Shown one piece after another: positions 21,373 through 33,129 of a stretch of DNA of 64,000 nucleotides. Origin of the DNA: Gnetum montanum. Lineage: Eukaryota; Streptophyta; Gnetopsida; Gnetales; Gnetaceae. How positions within the stretch are numbered: position 1 is the stretch's first letter; every line of letters begins with the position of its first letter. The notes under the pieces are model-generated. The model worked only from the letters and a program-made list of their open reading frames with translations, was not told the origin of the DNA and did not search any database. Made by a program: the position numbers and the translations under genes. The DNA is taken from contig MNCI01020454.1 of NCBI GenBank assembly GCA_015680685.1, positions 7,337-71,336 on the forward strand. Reading direction: 5' to 3'.

Positions 21373-23671
21373 TGTTACATCTGAAAACATTGGTGGTTAG
21401 AACATCGAGAGGCTATCAGGTGTATAGCTTAACCCCAGATCCGTGTGAGGGTTGTGCTGGATAAAATGGACACGGGGTGCCCTGACTAGTCTGGTTGATC
21501 AGACAAGGACTTACGTGGTGTACAATAACCATATGTAAACAGTAGTTTTAAAACGTAACATGCTGAGGTTGAAATGGAAGAAAACAAGAGGTGCACGATA
21601 ATAGAAATGCATCAAAGTATGTAATCATGACAATAAGCATGAACAAGTACATAGAGATGCAACATATATGTAATAGCAAAAATGGAATGAGATTTTGGGT
21701 GAGAGAATGCACCACCCCAAAATTGGGGGATTTGATCTTTGTTGGATTGATGAATGTGTACAACTAGTGTGTAGTACTGGACAGGCACACAGCTGACAAT
21801 AGGATGATATGGTCACAGCTCTTGGATTGCTACCAATGGAATGCTAACGGGAGCCGATGAGCCAATGCTTGTTGGGCTGAGAGCTACTATGCTAGGTTGA
21901 GGAGAGATTTGGGAAGTGCTACTGCTAGGATTTTCCATTTTTCAACTTTTTGTTTGCCACTCTCTTCGCCAAAATTTATTGCCAGAAGCCAATTGCCAGG
22001 AAGCCCACCTTTTTTTAGAAGCCAACCCTTTGAACATTGTTTGTTGGGGTATTTATAGGGCTAAGAGTAGGAGAGAGGCGTGGTTTGGATGCCATGTGTC
22101 CTGGGTCCCACAGGGTGCAAACGTGGATGTGCTACATTGACGTGTGGTGCTACATTGAAGTGCTATACCAAATGGAATGATGCGAGAAGTGAAACTTGCT
22201 GAGCTATGACCATACCATTTGGATTGCATGTACCCAAAGGACTACCATATTTTTACAGAAAATGCTAATGACAAGTGTAAAATGAAGCTTACACTTTGGG
22301 ACTACATCTTCCCCTCTGTTACGAGTAGGGTCAAGCATAGAGACAATTTCAGGGCTCGACAAGGGATGCAACAAGCAAAGAAAACTGCTGATCTTGGCTG
22401 CCAAGGAGATGCTGGGGTAGAAATGACCATTGACGATGAGTCCTGGAGATTCTGGAGATGTCCTTCGACCTTCTTTCAAGTGTCACACTACTTATGCTAC
22501 TTAGCGTAGCGGCGTAGTGTGAATACCCGCTCGCTACGCTGTGCTATGCTGCATAGCATAGTAACTAGTTTTGGGACAAATCTTGCTTGAAAATCGAAAA
22601 TACCCCTCTAGGGCCTAGCAAGGCAAGCTATCTCAAAAACCATCCATTACACTTTTCATCTTGAAGGAGCCTGAGACTTCTTGGTTTCATCCCTGGGATA
22701 CTTTTAACCATGATGTTTCCACTATGCTGTGCTACACTGTGTAGCGTAGCACAGTGTAGCAGCCAGTCTGACATGAATTTGAGCTTAATTTGTAATGCTT
22801 TTTCAAGAGACTTTGATTGGGACCTAAGGGCGAAGTGGGATAGGAAGTCTTGTAAGTCGAAGCATGGCCAAGTGTAATTCTTTTGCTAGAACAACTTGGT
22901 GGAGATCTGCTTGCATTGCCACCCTGCTACGCTGTGTAGCGTAGCATAGCATAGCGCCCATTTTTGCCTAAATTTTGACTTATTCTACAATCGTTCTATC
23001 ATGGGACCTTGGTCATATTCTGAGGTGACAGTAGAATAAGCATTTTTTATGGTCGAAGCATGGGAAATTGTGTTTTCCATGTCAAGGTAGGTTGAAAAAA
23101 GATTTTGTCATGCTAGGGCCCTACTACGCTATGCTACGCTGTGTAGCGTAGCACAGTGTAGCACCAAAAATGGGCTGAATTTTGCAACATTTGCCATATT
23201 TTTTCATACTACGTTGATCATATTCCAAGGATGAAGTAGGGCGGGCATCCTTGAGGGCTGGACATCTACCAATTGCATCTTCTACATCTGATCTAACACT
23301 TGCAATAATTTTAGCACCACAAGGCCTACTGCGCTGTGTAGTGTAGTGGGCCTCTTAGTTAGAAAATTTGCTAAATTGTTTAGTCCATCCTAAACACCTT
23401 CAATAGCTCCTAGCTTGGCACTTGGGTGGACCATCTCTTGGGACATTTTTCAAGCTAGGCAGGTTAGAGAGTGCCATGAGCTTGATGGTCCGGAAGATAC
23501 CTCATGACTAGGTGTTGTGTTGATTGTGCTACAGAGGGTGGAAGGCAGGCTCAAAAGTCCTAGGTGTCATGTTGTCTACGCAGTCTAGTGTGACACCATG
23601 CTTGTAGAGATCCTTGCCCAAATTTTGGAATTGTGCTAAGTCATGAGAGTCCCAAAATTGATGGTGTTTCA
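21373..23671 (-). repeat. 3' LTR of the giant Tat-type element
   Basis: Starts TGTTACATC and ends GGTGTTTCA on the plus strand (minus: TGAAACACC...TGTAACA). The minus-strand TATA box TATAAATACCCC is at 22046-22057. U3 (about 22058-23671) contains five palindrome clusters about 190-205 bp apart. A polypurine-tract hairpin adjoins the right end, identifying it as the 3' LTR. Confidence 0.85.
22491..23350. repeat. Five GCTACGCT...AGCGTAGC palindrome clusters at ~195-bp spacing
   Basis: Cluster centres lie near 22552, 22742, 22935, 23140 and 23336. The best cores (22926-22945 and 23133-23152) have perfect 8-bp arms GCTACGCT and AGCGTAGC around a 4-base loop GTGT. Each is flanked by further GTGTAGC or GCTATGC words. 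The intervening ~150 bp are diverged copies of one unit (CTTGGTTTCATCC, GGACACTTT, CATGAATTTGAGC types of words). Confidence 0.85.
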
Positions 23672-23740
23672 ATGGGCCCTCTTTGTTGACATTTGGAGGA
23701 TCTACTTGAGAGACGTTGACAAAGAAAATGAAACAGCATG
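23672..23740 (-). promoter_or_regulatory. Polypurine tract within a stem-loop, giant element 3' end
   Basis: Read on the minus strand, CAACAAAGAGGGCCCAT runs into the LTR start TGAAACACC. An upstream arm, TTCTTTGTCAACGTC, is partly complementary to it, giving the same imperfect hairpin as at 784-849. Confidence 0.6.
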
Positions 23741-25119
23741 CTGAACGCGACACCCACACCATTTGTCAGTGCTCGCTTAGATAATGCTTTGCTATGCTTG
23801 GGAGCAATAGGAAAGCTAAGTATGATAGGGAAAGAGGACGGGTTTGAGGAACTTGGGCTAGGGAAAAGGAAAAGTGTAGGATGTGTTATCATGAGAGCTG
23901 TTGCCATAGTGTGATCCCTCATTGGAATGCTTATGAGGGATTTGACGCACATGAGTGTCTTTCTTTCTTTGGATTTTGACCTCTCATTGGAGTGCTTGGA
24001 GGTGGTCAATCCAAAGCTGAGATGATTGCGAAGAAACTGTGCCATTTATTTTGGGCACTTGGCTATATCACCATTTTTTCATTTTTTTTCATTTTTTGGG
24101 TGTTTTTGTGCTTTTTGTTGCACACCCATGTTCATTCGAAGGAAACCTTGTCATCGTTGTAGGATAGGTGTTTCCTCCCTAGGATGAGTTATGTTACATT
24201 CGTGTGGGGCTTGAACCAGTCTACAAAGGCTTCCCATAGGATGAGTTACGTTCCATTCGTCATGGGCTTGGCAGTTGAGCATGGAAGAGGGTTTCATGCA
24301 CATTGGAAAAATTTGGGAAGAAGATGTCAAAAATTGTGAGTATAGGGAATAGAGATTAAGTTGGCTGAAGGGAGAATAGAATATGAACTCTCAAGTAGCT
24401 AGGTTGATCGAAGTGGGTACTTTGGAATAATGTAGTGTCTTGTTCTCGTGGTGGAACACATTCCTAAACGACGCCATCTTGGCTTTTATTCTACAAACAC
24501 AACAGAGAGAAAATAAGTGAAATAACCATTAAGGGAAGTGAGGGCAAAGTCTTGTTTTCTTGGGACACTGCCAGGGTGCAGGTGTTGTGTCTGATGTGTG
24601 CAATTTCCAAAGAAGGAAGGCCAATGTAGGCTTTGGTAGTGGAAAATTGAAAAGCTTCAATGGACTTGCCAGAAATGAGCACTGAAGAGGCTAGGAGCGA
24701 TGATGATGCATGTGCTCAGGAATCCTTTTCAAAGGCAAGAGTCATGAAATCAAACTGCAAGGTGAGAAGCCTAACAGCTAAATGAATTTTTAGAATTTGG
24801 CAATAGTGAGGGCTGGAGGATGCTAGGACTGTGGCTGTGCCACAGTTCTTTTGGGACTCCAGTAGGGAGTGTTGACGATGGGAGCTATGACCAACTTGAT
24901 TGGTGATGGTAGCAATAGCTCTGGAAGGTTAGCAAGATTTCATACAACATCTCTAGAAGATTAGTAAGATGCTAGGGATGGTGACACTGCATGTGTCCCA
25001 GAGGGTTTTTCCTTAGCGGCGTGAACTTCATTTTGGAATTGCCACGTCTCACTCCATTTTGTTTAGGAAGATGCCCGTTCGCTTGTTCATAAGGCCACAT
25101 GTGTGAGCTGGGAGGTGTT
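23741..25119 (-). other. 3' untranslated region of the giant element
   Basis: About 1.4 kb between the repeat array and the polypurine tract. No domain was recognised on either strand. ORFs at 23641-24045 and 24491-24682 are short and unsupported. Tat-lineage elements often keep long non-coding regions or extra ORFs here. Confidence 0.45.
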
Positions 25120-25510
25120 GCACTACGAACCTAATTTTAGGACTTGGTAGACTGTTAGATGTACTAGTTTAAAGTCCTAGCAGACCATGGTCCTAGTTTA
25201 AGGTCTAGGCAGATTGAGCTGTGCGAGTTTAAGGTCCCAGCAGACCGTTGTGCTAGTTTAAGGTCCCAGCAGACCATTGAGCTAGTTTAACATCATAGTA
25301 GATGAAGGATGGCTAGTTTAAGGTCATAGCAGACCATGCTGTGGGTGCTAGTTTTATGTCATGGCCCAAGGACAATCTGTGGGTGCCAATTTTATGTCAC
25401 GGCCCAAAGACGTGCTGTGCCAGTTTAACATCATAGTAGACATTTTGTGCCAATTTTACATCATAGAGGATGATCTATGCTACTTTATAGTCATAGCAGA
25501 CTATAGCACT
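25120..25510. repeat. Tandem array of GCTAGTTTAAGGTCATAGCA-like units after pol
   Basis: Roughly ten diverged copies of a 30-45 bp unit built on (GCT)AGTTTAAGGTC(A/C)YAGCAGACC, some changed to TTTTATGTCATGGCCCAA. The array starts ~35 bp past the integrase stop. The same family recurs at 31280-31610, 36830-37080 and 63540-63860, always in this orientation. Confidence 0.8.
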
Positions 25511-25543
25511 TACCTTGCTTTATGTTTGGCATAATATTGCATG

Positions 25544-26890
25544 TTAAGCGTAGTATGGCTTTAGGTACAAATGGTTGACAAGATTTGGAAATTCGTTGCC
25601 ATCTACGTTAGCTAGCTTGAATGCCCCATTCTCATAGGTTGTTGTAAATAAAAAGGGGCCTTTTGAGTTGGCTGATAATTTGCTCATAGGTTCACAAACG
25701 ACCTTGAGGACTAAGTCCCCCTTTTTGATCAGTTGTTGGTGCAAATTGCAGTGATGTTTCTGTCGTTGCTTATCTTGGTACCATCCTATGCGGTTAAGTG
25801 TTTGGGTGCACTCCTCCTCTACAGAGTCAAGGTTAATGATCCTTGACTCGTTGTTTTGAGCCTCGTTTGTGACATTTGAAATGATTATTTGAAGTGACAG
25901 GACCTGCAATTCAAGAGGTAACATTGCTTCAGATCCATATACAAGACTATATGGGGTCTTACCTATAGTTATCCTACGTGTTGTATGATAAGCCCAAAGC
26001 ACGTAGAGGATTTGCTCATGCCATCACCTCTTGCTGTTGTTGAGCATCCTTTTCAAAAGGTTGATGATGAATTTATTGGTAGCCTATGCTTGGTCATTTT
26101 CCTGAGGGTAATATGGCGATGAGAAAGAATGTTTGATACCAAGACTTTCGCAAAAGGCTTTGGTTTCTACACTACTAAATTATGGCCCATTGTTGGTAAC
26201 AATAGTCATGGAAAGGCCAAACCATGTAACTATATTGTCTAGCATGAACTTGCAAACCTATTGGGATGTGGTCTTTTTGAGAGGAATGGCTTCTATCCAC
26301 TTTGTAAAGTACTCAGTTGCAGTAATGATGAAACTATGGCCTGTAGAAGACTTAGGTGTAATGGGTCCTATGATGTCTAGTCCCTAATGTTGAAAAGGCC
26401 ATGTGATTTTTGTGGCATGCAATTTGGTAGGAAATACACGTATGAGGTTCCCATGACGTTGACATACATTGCATGTCCTTACTTTGGCAATGCAATCGTG
26501 TTCCATGTGAGACTAGTAGTAGCCTAGATGCCTAATCTTTGCTACCATAGCCCTAGAAGCTATGTGCCCTCTACATAGTCCCTCATGGACCTCATCAAAA
26601 ATTTTTTGTGCTTCATCCCCATTAACACCATAAGAACGTTTGCATAAAGTGTTGTCTCCTAGGAGGACATATTGCCATGCTCGCTTTTGTATTGCATCCC
26701 TTTGGGCAGGTGTCAGGTTGTGTGGGTGTTTGCCATGTTGGAGGTATGTTTTAATGTCATCATACCATTCTAGAGTATGTACTGCACTTACAGATGCAAT
26801 ATTTGCCATGTGAACAATGGCGTTGGTGCATTTCACTATCATAGTAGGTAAGGTGGCAAACATGTGTGGCGGCACACTCAGGGCTAACAT
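25544..26890 (-). pseudogene. Integrase of the giant element, catalytically broken
   Basis: The minus-strand frame gives the zinc-binding domain (histidines in V-H-E-G-L-C-R-G-H, cysteines in C-N-V-C-Q-R), the core and a C-terminal domain ending in F-K-L-A-N-V-D-G-N-E-F...L-K-P-Y-Y. The first catalytic Asp stands in L-D-I-I-G-P-I. The second is Asn (T-N-N-G-P near 26190 where S-D-N-G-P is usual). The Glu position is a TAG stop (Y-P-Q-E-N-D-Q-A-stop near 26095). Several other in-frame stops are TAG or TAA. Integrase would insert the cDNA into the host genome; this copy could not. Confidence 0.85.
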
Positions 26891-26920
26891 TGCTAATGCA
26901 TTGGCTATAGTATTTTCATT

Positions 26921-27260
26921 TCATGGCACATGTTGGACATCTAGGGTTGCGAATTGCTTTAGCAAATGTTTGGCTAAATCATAGTAAGGCTGTAAATGTT
27001 GTGCCTTGTAAGCGAATACCTCTGTAACTTGATTAATGACTAGTTGTGAGTTGTCTCTAATTGCTAAGTTTTGGATTCCTGACTCTTGAGTTGCTAGAAT
27101 GCCCCTAAGGAGACCTTCGTATTTTGCTATATTGTTCATGCAAAGAAACGTGAAATGATATGCAAAAGGTTAGATCTCCCCAGAGGGAAATGTGAGAACA
27201 GTGGTAGCACTACCACCTTGTGTAGTTGAGGCACCATCAAAATGTAGGATGGCTTCGAAG
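26921..27260 (-). pseudogene. Second, archaeal-type RNase H (aRNH) of the giant element
   Basis: Reading on the minus strand, F-D-G-A-S-T-T-Q-G-G (catalytic Asp) is followed by N-N-I-A-K-Y-E-G-L-L (family N-x-A-E-Y-E, with the inner Glu changed to Lys) and R-D-N-S-Q-L-V-I-N-Q-V (third catalytic Asp). This is the class I/archaeal-type RNase H found next to the ordinary retroviral one in Tat-lineage elements. It lies between the first RNase H and the integrase, as expected. One in-frame stop precedes N-N-I-A-K-Y-E. Confidence 0.8.
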
Positions 27261-27362
27261 TCTGCGGGTACTGTACTTATGCTACTAACGTGCTCATTTA
27301 GAAACTCAGGTTCTATCACTACCTGGTCATTGGTAGGTGAAGCCATAAGTTGCGTAGCTATT

Positions 27363-27657
27363 GCTTGACCCTTTATAGATGATTATGCTACATAGTGTAG
27401 ATCGAATTCTGTGGTTATGGCTTTCCATCGGGTTATCCTGCTACTTTCGTATATATTGGTTATAATAGCCCAAAGCACGTTATTCTTGCAAATAATGTTT
27501 ACTTGGCTACGAAATAGGTAATGCCTCCACTTTTTAAGCGCGAACACTAAAGAAAGATAATTTTTCTCTACTTCATTGTATTTTGCTTTGTAGGCTACCA
27601 ACACATGACTTAAGTAGTAGATAGGGATTTTGGAACCATCATTCCTCTTTTGGCATA
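27363..27657 (-). pseudogene. RNase H of the giant element, C-terminal part
   Basis: Minus strand: I-Y-Y-L-S-H, then Y-N-E-V-E-K-N-Y-L-S-L-V-F-A (catalytic Glu region), K-K-W-R-H-Y-L-F and I-T-R-W. The N-terminal strand of this domain (Y-I-Y-L-A-T-S) lies across the nested solo LTR near 29870-29890, so the domain is split by the 2.2-kb insertion. Confidence 0.8.
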
Positions 27658-29832
27658 TGTAGTGACTAAAAACATTAGTGGCTAGAACACTAAGAGGTCA
27701 CTAAGCATATAGCCTAACCTCAGATCTATGCAAGGGTCGTGCTGGATGTAAACGGGTGCAGGGTGCCCTAAACGGTCTAGTTGGTTAGACAGGGACTTAA
27801 TCAGTGTACAATAACCTTTCGTAAACATTTGTTTGGGAGGAATTATATGCAAGTTGAAATGGTAAGCAACAAATGTAAAATGATGAAAAATAATGCAAGA
27901 CATGATAATAGAAAATAAAGAATGAAACAGGCTTGGGTGAGAAAATGCACCGTGCCAAGATCAAGGATATCTAATCTTTGCTTGACTGAAGGAGGTGCAC
28001 AACAGAGGGGCAGTGTAGATAGGCACAGCTTACAATGAGGTTGTATGATCACAGCTCTTTGAACTACTGTCAACAGCTTTCTAACAGGGTTCTTCTACTT
28101 GCCAAGACTAATTGACAAGAAGCCAAAATGCCAGAATGCCAAACATGCTCAAAAGCCAACCACACTAAAAATGCCAGAAGCCAACCACAAGAATGATGAA
28201 TCCAAAAGCCAACCTTTTGAACATTGTTCGTCGGGGTATTTATAGGGCTAGGATTGGAAGAAAAATGTGGTTTTCATGCCACATGTACTGGGTTCCACAT
28301 AGTGCAAATGTGACTGTGCTATGCTACTATGTGATGCTGGGTGTGAAACCTGTTACGCTGTGATCATACCGTTCATGCTGCATGTGCCAAAGTCCAGTGA
28401 GTTGCCATGTTTGTTACAAAGAAAACTGCCAACAGTGAATGCAAAGTGGAACTTGTGCCCCAGGACTACATCTTCCCTGCTCTTGTGAGCAGCGTCAAGT
28501 GTAGGGACAACTTTGGGGATAGTTAGGGGGTTCAAAACAATGCAAACTTGCTGATTTTGTCTGTTGAAGAGATGCCAGGATGAGAGTAACCATTGCTAAC
28601 AAGTTTTGGAGCTAACTGAAGATGTCTTGGGGCTCCCACGTGAATGTTACATTGTTTACACTGCCCAACGTGTTAGTGTAGCGTAAACATTTGCATGTTA
28701 CACTGTGCTATACTGCATAGCGTAGCCGCTGATCTTGGAAGGAATCTTGCCTAAATGCTGAAAATACTTGTGTGAGGCCTGGCTAGGCAAGCAACTGCAA
28801 CCTTGTCTTTCATGCTGAAAGGTCTTGGATCCTGTTGAGTTCATCCTTGGGACACTTTGGTGTTTTACATCCTCGCTACGTTGTGCTACGCTGTGCAGCA
28901 TAGCAACCAAGATGACATGCATCCTCATCTGATCTACAATGCTTTGTCAAGAAACTTTGCTTGGAGCTTGAGGGTGAAGTGGGACAGTTAGTCTTAGAGG
29001 CTGTAGTATGGCCAAGTGCAATTCTCTTGCTAGAACCACTTGGTAGAGGACCTTCGTTCATTCTTTCCTTGCTACACTGTGCTATGTTGCATAGCATAGC
29101 ACAACGTAGCTCCCGGTTTGGCTTGGATTTTGACTCAATATTGTAAAAGTTTGATCACAAGATGTTAGTCATGTCTTGGTGTGTCAATAGAGCAAACCTC
29201 TTTTATGATTAGAGCATGGGCAAATGTGCTTACTCCATTAGAGCCATTTGAGTAGGAGTATCATTAGAGTGTATCCCTGCTATGCTGTGCTACGCTGCGT
29301 AGCGTAGCATAGCATAGCACTCAAATTGCAATGATTTTTGACAAAACTTACCACATTTTCCTATGTCATGTTGCTCATGCATCAAGGATGAAGTGGGGAA
29401 GATATCCTAAAGAATTTAATTATTGTCAATCTGCATCTTTTGGGTGCAATCAGTCTCCCCAAGGCCTACTACGCTGTGCAACATAGCAGGTTTCACAGTT
29501 AGAAAACTTATTGAACTATTTCATTCATCCTGAGCACTTTCAACAACTCCTAGCATGGTCCTTGGGTAGACCGTTAGCCTGGTCAAGTGTCAAGTTGGGA
29601 AAGCTAGAGGATGTAGCAAGCCTGTCAACCTAGGAGATAGAAAATTTGTCAGATTGTACAATCTATGTCCAATGCCTCTTTCATGTAAACTAGCCTTGTG
29701 ACTAGATGCCATGTTGACTGTGCCGTAGAGGGCATTGTCTGCATAGTCCAACATGACACCATGCTTGCAGGGATCCTTGCCCAAATTCCGAGATTGTTGA
29801 ATCATGAGAATCCCGAAATTTATAGTGTTTCA
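27658..29832 (-). repeat. Solo LTR of the same Tat-type family, nested in RNase H
   Basis: Termini TGTAGTGAC...GTGTTTCA (plus strand) match the giant element's LTRs, and a perfect 5-bp target duplication, GCATA, flanks it (27653-27657 and 29833-29837). The TATA box is at 28233-28244 (minus). No internal sequence remains, so the element was lost by LTR-LTR recombination. U3 has palindrome clusters near 28713, 28895, 29090, 29300 and 29478. Its repeat words differ enough from the host element's LTRs to suggest a separate subfamily. Confidence 0.88.
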
Positions 29833-29837
29833 GCATA

Positions 29838-30970
29838 GTAGAGAGGCAATAGACATGTTTGAAGTGGCAAGATAAATGTAAAAAGGTTTGTCTCTCTATG
29901 GATGGTAAATAGTGGGAAGATGGATAAGCTCTTTCTTTAAGCTATCAAAAGCTTCTTGACATTGATTTGTCCATTGAAAGTTAACTCCCTTTTCCAGCAA
30001 GTGTTGCATTGGATGCAACTTATCAGTTAACCTTGCAATAAATCTTCTTATGAATTGTACCCTGTCCTATAGCCCATGCAACTCCTTAAGGTTTGTAGTT
30101 GGTGCTAGGTTAACAATGGCTTTAACTTTATCAGGGTCTACATGTATCCCCATTTTTGACATCACAAAACCTAACATGCATCTAGTTTTGACTCCAAAAA
30201 CACATTTTCTAGGGTTGAGATGAAGTTCATGCCTGTAACAATGTTAAAGGACCAAGTTTAGGTCATTTTCATGATCAGTAGATTTCTTAGATTTAATAGC
30301 TATATCGTCCACATAATCATTTAGCTTTTCTAAAAGATAGTCGCTAAAGATGTAGGTCATCATCCGCTAGTACGTCGCTCCTGCATTCTTTATTCCAAAG
30401 GGCATCATTATGTAGTAGAAGGTTCCCCAAGGGATCATGAAGGTAGTTGCTAATTGATGTTTTGGATTTATGTGGATTTTGTTGTAGCTTGAGAACCCAT
30501 CCATAAAGTATAGTAAGGCATGATCGACCATAGTATCGATAAGTTGGTCGATGCTAGGCAATGGGAAATCTTCCTTAATCGTTGCCTTATTCAAATCCTA
30601 GAATTCTATACAAATTTGTATACCCCCAGTTTTCTTTGAAATGACTACGATGTTTGATACCCATTCTGAATAATCAACTGCCCGAATGAACCTAGCCTAG
30701 TAAAATTTAGTGATTTTGCTACATACAGCTAATGTAATCTCTAGTTTGATCTTGCGGGCTTTTTGTTTGACTGCCTTGACATGTGAATCTAGTATGATGT
30801 TGTGCTATATGATGTGTGGATCTACGCCTGGCATATCTTCGTGCAACCATGCAAACACTTTGGCATTATCATTAAGGACTCTAGAGATGCTTTGTTTAAC
30901 TTGTGACTCTAGTAACAGGCTAACTTTTAATGTTCTTACCTTTACTTTGATGTAGTCATGGGGATTTTGA
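29838..30970 (-). pseudogene. Reverse transcriptase of the giant element
   Basis: The minus strand encodes the gypsy RT: V-D-Y-S-E-W-V-S-N-I-V, then D-L-N-K-A, F-P-L-P-S-I-D-Q-L-I-D, M-P-F-G-I-K-N-A-G-A-T-Y, and the catalytic Y-V-D-D at about 30304-30315. The thumb and connection follow (F-I-R-R-F-I-A-R-L, W-T-N-Q-C-Q-E-A-F), ending in the first RNase H strand at the solo-LTR junction. At least six in-frame stops occur, several TAG or TAA where the family has Gln (for example after A-G-A-T-Y). RT copies the element RNA into DNA inside the particle. Confidence 0.88.
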
Positions 30971-31279
30971 TAAGGGGGTCCTCAGTTACATCATTGGCCT
31001 CTAAATCTAGAGTTTGGACTAGATGTTCGAGCTAGTCCAAGGATGTTTGTAAGGACGCTATGTTGGTATCATAAGGGGAAGGTTCCAAGTCTACCAACTC
31101 TATGTTCAAGCACCTCATGAGTTTGCCATGGGGTCGTGTGAGAATTAAGATTAATAGAGATCATTATACGAAGCCATTTTTTTAGCACTCCTACAATAAT
31201 AAGCGAAACAAACAAAGTCAAGTGATACCTGCTTAACATAGCATCATGCAATGAAATATATGCAAGGTAATTATGTAAT
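30971..31279 (-). other. Spacer between the repeat array and RT
   Basis: About 300 bp with no recognised domain. If the PR-RT gap is an Ogre-type intron on the minus strand, its acceptor should be in or near this segment; I could not fix one by eye. Confidence 0.3.
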
Positions 31280-31610
31280 GTCAAAAAGTTGCTAGTTTAA
31301 GGTCTTAGCAGATCACAACCATGCAAAGTTATATGCCAAAAATTGCTGGTTTAAGGTCGTAGCGGACCACCACTATGACTAGAATATAAAGGAAATTTTA
31401 AAATTGCCAGTTTAAGGTCATAGTGGACTGTAACCATGCAACGTTGTAAGTTAGGATTGCTAGTTTAAAGGCTTAGTGGACTATAACTATGCAACATTAT
31501 ATGCCAAAAACTGCCAGTTTAAGATCATAGTAGATCGTAATCGTGCAATGTTGTAAGTTAGAATTGCTAGTTTAAGATCGTAGTAGACCGTGACTATGCA
31601 ACGCTACAAA
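31280..31610. repeat. Tandem array of AGTTTAAGGTCTTAGC-like units, left side of the antisense unit
   Basis: Six to seven copies of a ~55-bp unit, GCTAGTTTAAGGTCNTAG plus GACC(G/A)TAACTATGCAACG-type spacer, in the same orientation as the array at 25120-25510. Confidence 0.8.
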
Positions 31611-31803
31611 AATGAGGTGAAAATTTTGGTGTATTTATGTGCTATGTTGTAGCTGTGTGCTACACTGTAGTAGACATGGGTATCTCATGCTTCACTGTAA
31701 TGGACAGGGGCATTCTGCGTTATGTGTGGGACGTGGGACATCCTGCATTACATGAGGGACATGGAACACCTTGGGAAGTAACCAGTGTTATAACCCTATA
31801 GGC

Positions 31804-31810
31804 TATAAAT
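31804..31810 (+). promoter_or_regulatory. TATA box of the antisense unit
   Basis: TATAAAT in GGCTATAAATAGGGG lies on the plus strand, opposite to the giant element's transcription, about 1.3 kb before the first well-supported exon of the antisense ORF. Sequence 31835-33129 has no convincing exon; it is rich in GCTAC words and could be a long leader or first intron. Confidence 0.45.
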
Positions 31811-33129
31811 AGGGGATTACCCATGGTAATCTTGTCATTTTCATTGTTAGAGCTAACACTTAGAGCCAAGCATAGTTTGAATAGAGAGGCAGCGTAGTAG
31901 TTGCGGTGTAGTGGTCGATACATTGAAGTTTGTCAATAGGACGATGGTGCACAGGAGTGAATGTAGGCATCAAGGTCTTACCAATGTGGATGAAGGGGAA
32001 TGCACCTTTTGACATCTCCCTAGGATGCGCATTGAGGAATGATAGGAAGCACCGTCTACCCGGTAGGTTGCTACGTTGCCCTTGCTTATGTTGTTTGGTT
32101 TAATTAGTGGGGCTGTTTCCATGGTCACCGCACCTCGGTGGCCATGGTCATTATGTTTGCTACACCATGACCATTTTTGTTATGGCCTTGACTGCAGTTT
32201 TAGCCACTATGTTGTGGCTATTGTCACTTTGGCTGTAGCCGTTGTGGCAATCGCTATGCTACGGTTGATATGTAGCGCTACCCCAGCCACCATTGTTGGG
32301 AGTGGGCGATGCATCATTTTGAGGGTTTGGGAGGTTCTATGTGGCATAGCATACATTCTTGGTAGCGTAACATGCATCCTGGGTAGTGTAGCATGCGTGG
32401 AGAAGGTCTTGATTTACTTTTGTTAAATTCCATGCAAGGGGAACAGAGTTGGGGCTATGCAAATGTTGTGCATTTCTCCTCGGGCTGTGTTACTTTTGTC
32501 AGCATGATTGATAGGCTGTGTTGTATTTTCGGTGCCTGTTATGCTACGCTGTCATGCTACTACGCTACCATACTTGCTACACTACTACGCTACTGTACTT
32601 GCTATATTGCTACGTCTGTCACACCATGTGGGGTGTAGTCGTTACGTTGTGTGTGACAAAGTTGCTACACTACCTAGGGTATGCCCACTACACTATGCAA
32701 CGCATAATGTAGCTACTATGCTGTGCTGATTGTACCTGTTACGCTGTGTCATGTGCTACGCTACGCATAACATCGCTACTGCGCTATATGGGACAAGTCA
32801 CGAAAATGGAACTGATACTTGGCAAAAATTTGGGTTTGTCTCACCATGCCAGGGGCATACTATTTCATACTTAGAAACGTTTGCATAGAAGGGGGTGCTA
32901 CACTATAACATAATAGTCACTTCAACACTATGAACTGATCACTTTGTGCTACACCGCGTAGGATCATGTTAAAACCCATCTTGATCGTGATTGAGCTAGT
33001 AGGGGTTTTGTGCTACCTAAGTGCTCTTGTGGCCAATGTCCCTCCTCCTCATGCACAAGTAAGGGACCACGCAGTCTAGTTTTGGGAAGGTGTGTGAGAA
33101 TTCCTAGAGTTCCTCCTTTGCCATTTCAG

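Noticed and set aside
25120-25510. Evenly recurring AGTTTAAGGTC words suggesting a CRISPR or regulatory array
   Set aside because: Units diverge gradually like a decaying tandem repeat and recur at the same post-integrase place in another element.
31600-33129. A plus-strand LTR supplying the antisense promoter
   Set aside because: A TATA box and GCTAC-rich words are present, but I found no matching TG...CA termini, primer site or polypurine tract. Left open rather than called.
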